A DNA stretch of 8,354 nucleotides, from the NCBI GenBank assembly GCA_009885595.1, contig VFKJ01000590.1, positions 1 to 8,354 of the forward strand, read 5' to 3'. Made by a program: the position numbers and the translations under genes. The DNA comes from Myxococcales bacterium. Its GTDB lineage: Bacteria > Myxococcota > Myxococcia > Myxococcales > Myxococcaceae. Under the pieces are notes generated by a model. That model was given only the letters and a program-made list of their open reading frames with translations. It was not told the DNA's origin and searched no databases. Positions 6,325 to 8,354 of the stretch are shown in pieces. The first letter of the stretch is position 1. Every line of letters begins with the position of its first letter.

Positions 6325-7035
6325 ATGTCTGACGCGCCTGTCACGGACCTCGATGTGGTGGAGGACTTCACCTCTACCGGACGGTGCGACGAAGGCTTTC
6401 TCCACGTGCGTAGATTGCGAGTGCGAAACCTGCGCGCTGATGGCTCGAAGTCGGACGTCTACCGGGTGGACGTGGTCGATCGCCCCCGGCTCGACGCGGT
6501 GGCGGTGCTGGTCTGGCGGCGCGGCGAGTCGGGCCTCGAGTTTCTCACTCGTCAGAACCTGCGACCGGCTGCGCACTTTCGAAAGGACAAGGTGCCCAAC
6601 GTTCCTGATGAGCGCCCCCACTTGTTCTGCGAAGAGATCGTCGCCGGGCTGCTCGAGACCGAAGACCTGGGCCTGGCTGGCGTGCGGCATCGCGCCACCC
6701 TGGAGGTGCTCGAAGAGGCCGGCTTCCAGGTGCCGCCCGAGGCGGCGGAGTTGCTGGGGCCGCCGTTCTTCGTGGCCCCGGGGATCATCAGCGAGAAGAT
6801 CTTCCTCACCGCGGTCGAGGTGACGGGGCTGCAGGCTGCGGCGCCGGAAGGCGACGGCACCCCGCTCGAAGAGGGCGGCTCCACGCGGTGGCGCCCGCGC
6901 GCGCAGCTCGAGGCCGCGCTCGCCGACGGCACCATTCAAGACGCGAAGACCGAGCTCGCCTTCCGCCGGTTCCTCGCGCGGGCGCCCTCGAGCGCGCCGG
7001 TGCCGCTCTCTTCGTCGACCTCGGTCTCGGCCTGA
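6325..7035 (+). CDS. Nudix hydrolase, ADP-ribose pyrophosphatase-like
   Basis: 236 residues, no signal peptide, so cytoplasmic. Nudix enzymes cleave a nucleoside diphosphate linked to another group; ADP-ribose or a nucleotide-sugar is the likely class of substrate, unproven here. The order of motifs fits that subgroup: strands with AVAVLVWRR (58-66), EEIVAG (103-108), a Nudix helix LEVLEEAGF (126-134) with metal-binding candidates E127, E130 and E131, then PGIISEKIF (152-160, E157), and a C-terminal DAKTELAFRRFL (206-217). The box is degenerate: the usual Arg of REUxEE is Leu126, and the Gly-x5-Glu spacing ahead of it is not kept, as if a few residues were inserted (109-120). Activity may be retained or altered. 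The N-terminal 50 residues and the Ser/Pro-rich last 20 are not recognised. There is no clear ribosome binding site before the ATG. It is divergent from the nucleotidase operon and convergent with the di-haem gene. Confidence 0.85.
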   Translation: MSDAPVTDLDVVEDFTSTGRCDEGFLHVRRLRVRNLRADGSKSDVYRVDVVDRPRLDAVAVLVWRRGESGLEFLTRQNLRPAAHFRKDKVPNVPDERPHLFCEEIVAGLLETEDLGLAGVRHRATLEVLEEAGFQVPPEAAELLGPPFFVAPGIISEKIFLTAVEVTGLQAAAPEGDGTPLEEGGSTRWRPRAQLEAALADGTIQDAKTELAFRRFLARAPSSAPVPLSSSTSVSA

Positions 7036-7039
7036 TCCT

Positions 7040-8354
7040 TCAGAGCACCCGCAGGAAGGCCACCAGGTCGCTCTTCTCGGGCTCGCTGAGCTTGGTGCCC
7101 AGCACCAGGTTGAAGAACTCCACGGAGTCTTCGAGCGTGAGCAGCCGGCTGTCGTGCAGGTAGGGCGGCGAGTCCTTGAGGCCCCGCAGCGGGAAGGTCT
7201 TGATGGGCCCGTCGGCCGAGGCGAGGCGCCCTGCGATCTCCTTCTCCTTGAAGAAGCGCTGGGTCTTCAGATCGTGCATCAGGTTGTCCGTGTAGAAGGG
7301 CGCCGGGTGGCAGACCCCGCACTGGGCCTTCCCGAAGAAGAGCGCCTGGCCCCGCTGCTCGGCCTCGGTGGACTTCGAAGGGTCGAGCATCCCCACCAGG
7401 TTGAGCTTCGGCGCCGGGGGGAAGTCGAACAACTCCTGCAGCTCGCTCATGAAGTGCACCTGGCTGCCACGCTCGAGCACGGTGACGCCTTTCTTGGTGG
7501 CGATCACCGGGTCGCCGTCGAAGTACGCCGCCCGCTGCTCGAACTCGGTGAAGTCTTCCACGGTCTTGAGTGCCCGCTGCGAGCCGAACAGCCGCTGAAT
7601 GTAGAGGCCGCGCAGGCTGGGGGTGTCGATGCGACGGCGGTGGTTCTGCGGGCGGATGTCGCCCGCCAGGTGGGTGGCCCCGTTGCTGTGGCCGTTGACG
7701 TGACAGTCGAGGCACGCCACCCCCTGGCTGGGCCGCTCGCTGCGCCGATCGGCGGTGGCGTTGAACTGCTGCTGCATCGTCGGCGTGAGCAGCAGCCGGA
7801 AGCCTTCCAGTTGCTTGGGGTTGAGCACGCCGTTGAAGAGCTCGTAGTAGTTCGAAAGCGTCACCAGCTGGCCCTTGGAGACGTCGCCGAGATCTGAGCG
7901 GGTGGTGAGGAAGATCGCCGGCGGGAACTCGGGGAGAAACCGCTCGGGGAGGCCGTAGTCGAGGTCGAAGCGTTTGAGGTCGCGGCCTTCTTGCGCCTTG
8001 ATGCGATCGATCGACGACTTGGGGAAGAGCATGCCGCCCTCCGCGTGCTTGTCGTGCGGCAGGGGCAGGAACCCGGCGGGGAAGAGCTCCTTGTTCCTGA
8101 TCTCCTCAGCCGTCATCGCCGCCAGCTCCACCCAGCCGGCGACGCCCTTGGGCAGCTTCACCCGCACCCCGCCCTGAATCGGCTTGTTCCGCCCGGCGCT
8201 GGTGAGCCCCGGCACCGGCTTGTCGGTCAGATCGTACCGTTCGCCCAGCAGCTTCTGGAACGCGGTGTTCACCGGGCCCTTGTCCTTCTCCAGGCGGGCC
8301 TTCAGGGCCTCGAAGGACTCCCGATCGTCGACCGGCGCATAGCTGTTGGGCGGA
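7040..8354 (-). CDS. Di-haem cytochrome c peroxidase/MauG-like protein (5' end outside window)
   Basis: The visible 437 residues have two c-type haem motifs, CLDCH at 214-218 and CGVCH at 345-349 of the fragment. The second half has the pattern of this family's C-terminal domain: FFGKAQCGVCHPAP, then KTFPLRGL, PPYLHDSR, TLEDSVEFF and LVAFLRVL at the end. Such proteins work in the periplasm as haem peroxidases or related oxidoreductases; I recall close myxobacterial proteins labelled cytochrome B6, but they lack b6 features. About 210 residues precede the first haem site, more than in short bacterial peroxidases. The frame stays open to the right edge: the GTG at 8272 is in-frame, but 27 sensible codons (SYAPVDDRESFEALKARLEK and neighbours) precede it, so the start and any signal peptide lie beyond 8354. 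Its stop lies 4 bases from the Nudix stop on the other strand. Confidence 0.88.
   Translation of the reverse strand, partial: PPNSYAPVDDRESFEALKARLEKDKGPVNTAFQKLLGERYDLTDKPVPGLTSAGRNKPIQGGVRVKLPKGVAGWVELAAMTAEEIRNKELFPAGFLPLPHDKHAEGGMLFPKSSIDRIKAQEGRDLKRFDLDYGLPERFLPEFPPAIFLTTRSDLGDVSKGQLVTLSNYYELFNGVLNPKQLEGFRLLLTPTMQQQFNATADRRSERPSQGVACLDCHVNGHSNGATHLAGDIRPQNHRRRIDTPSLRGLYIQRLFGSQRALKTVEDFTEFEQRAAYFDGDPVIATKKGVTVLERGSQVHFMSELQELFDFPPAPKLNLVGMLDPSKSTEAEQRGQALFFGKAQCGVCHPAPFYTDNLMHDLKTQRFFKEKEIAGRLASADGPIKTFPLRGLKDSPPYLHDSRLLTLEDSVEFFNLVLGTKLSEPEKSDLVAFLRVL

Noticed and set aside
6319..6939. Leftward open frame of 206 codons opposite the Nudix gene
   Set aside because: It has no recognisable motif, and the rightward frame has a Nudix box, the downstream PG..SE motif and the C-terminal DA.TELA pattern.
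6990..7008. GAGCG/CGCTC hairpin near the end of the Nudix gene as a terminator
   Set aside because: Only 5 bp of stem inside coding sequence with no T-tract; such stems are frequent by chance at this GC content.
8270..8272. GTG as the true start of the di-haem gene
   Set aside because: The frame continues upstream with plausible protein sequence to the window edge, and a periplasmic c-type cytochrome needs a signal peptide, which does not begin at this GTG.
1..8354. Mobile element, phage, CRISPR, toxin-antitoxin or other defence system
   Set aside because: No transposase, integrase, terminal inverted repeats, spaced direct repeats or defence-type domains were seen on either strand. All genes fit ordinary envelope and metabolic roles and share similar codon use.

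Overview
The window is GC-rich DNA with densely packed genes and strongly G/C-biased third codon positions. It encodes cysteine-rich lipoproteins and a di-haem peroxidase-like protein. Together these suggest a myxobacterium (Myxococcota, perhaps the Myxococcus/Archangium/Corallococcus side). This assignment is by style and by my memory of related proteins, not by any search. I see no rRNA, tRNA, CRISPR array, transposase, integrase or phage gene. The region looks chromosomal and ordinary in composition.

Layout from left to right: (1) the last 15 codons of a rightward gene (1-48). (2) A short gap holding a strong hairpin (52-87) between convergent gene ends. (3) A leftward three-gene block, 6244 down to 95. 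In transcription order it encodes a secreted 5'-nucleotidase-family metallophosphatase (3821-6244), a cysteine-rich lipoprotein of 711 residues (1689-3824; its start overlaps the previous stop) and a probable outer-membrane beta-barrel protein (95-1627). (4) An 80-bp divergent intergenic region (6245-6324) with a possible sigma-70-type promoter for the leftward operon and a G-quadruplex-type run of guanines. (5) A rightward Nudix hydrolase resembling ADP-ribose pyrophosphatases (6325-7035). (6) A leftward di-haem cytochrome c peroxidase/MauG-like gene (7040 to beyond 8354), whose 5' end lies outside the window. Its stop is only 4 bases from the Nudix stop.

The most interesting unit is the three-gene operon. 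All three products carry export signals: one has a signal peptide with a doubtful lipobox, one has a clean lipobox, and one is a signal-peptide protein ending in a beta-barrel-type C-terminal Phe. The nucleotidase keeps all the metal-site motifs of its family. It also carries a cysteine-rich insertion inside its C-terminal domain and a tail with three CxC motifs. The lipoprotein has stretches resembling the OB-fold modules of extracellular nucleases. My inference, not shown by the sequence, is an envelope assembly that handles extracellular nucleotides or nucleic-acid fragments at the cell surface. The Nudix gene next door, divergently transcribed, could act on nucleotide-derived products in the cytoplasm, but no direct link is visible.
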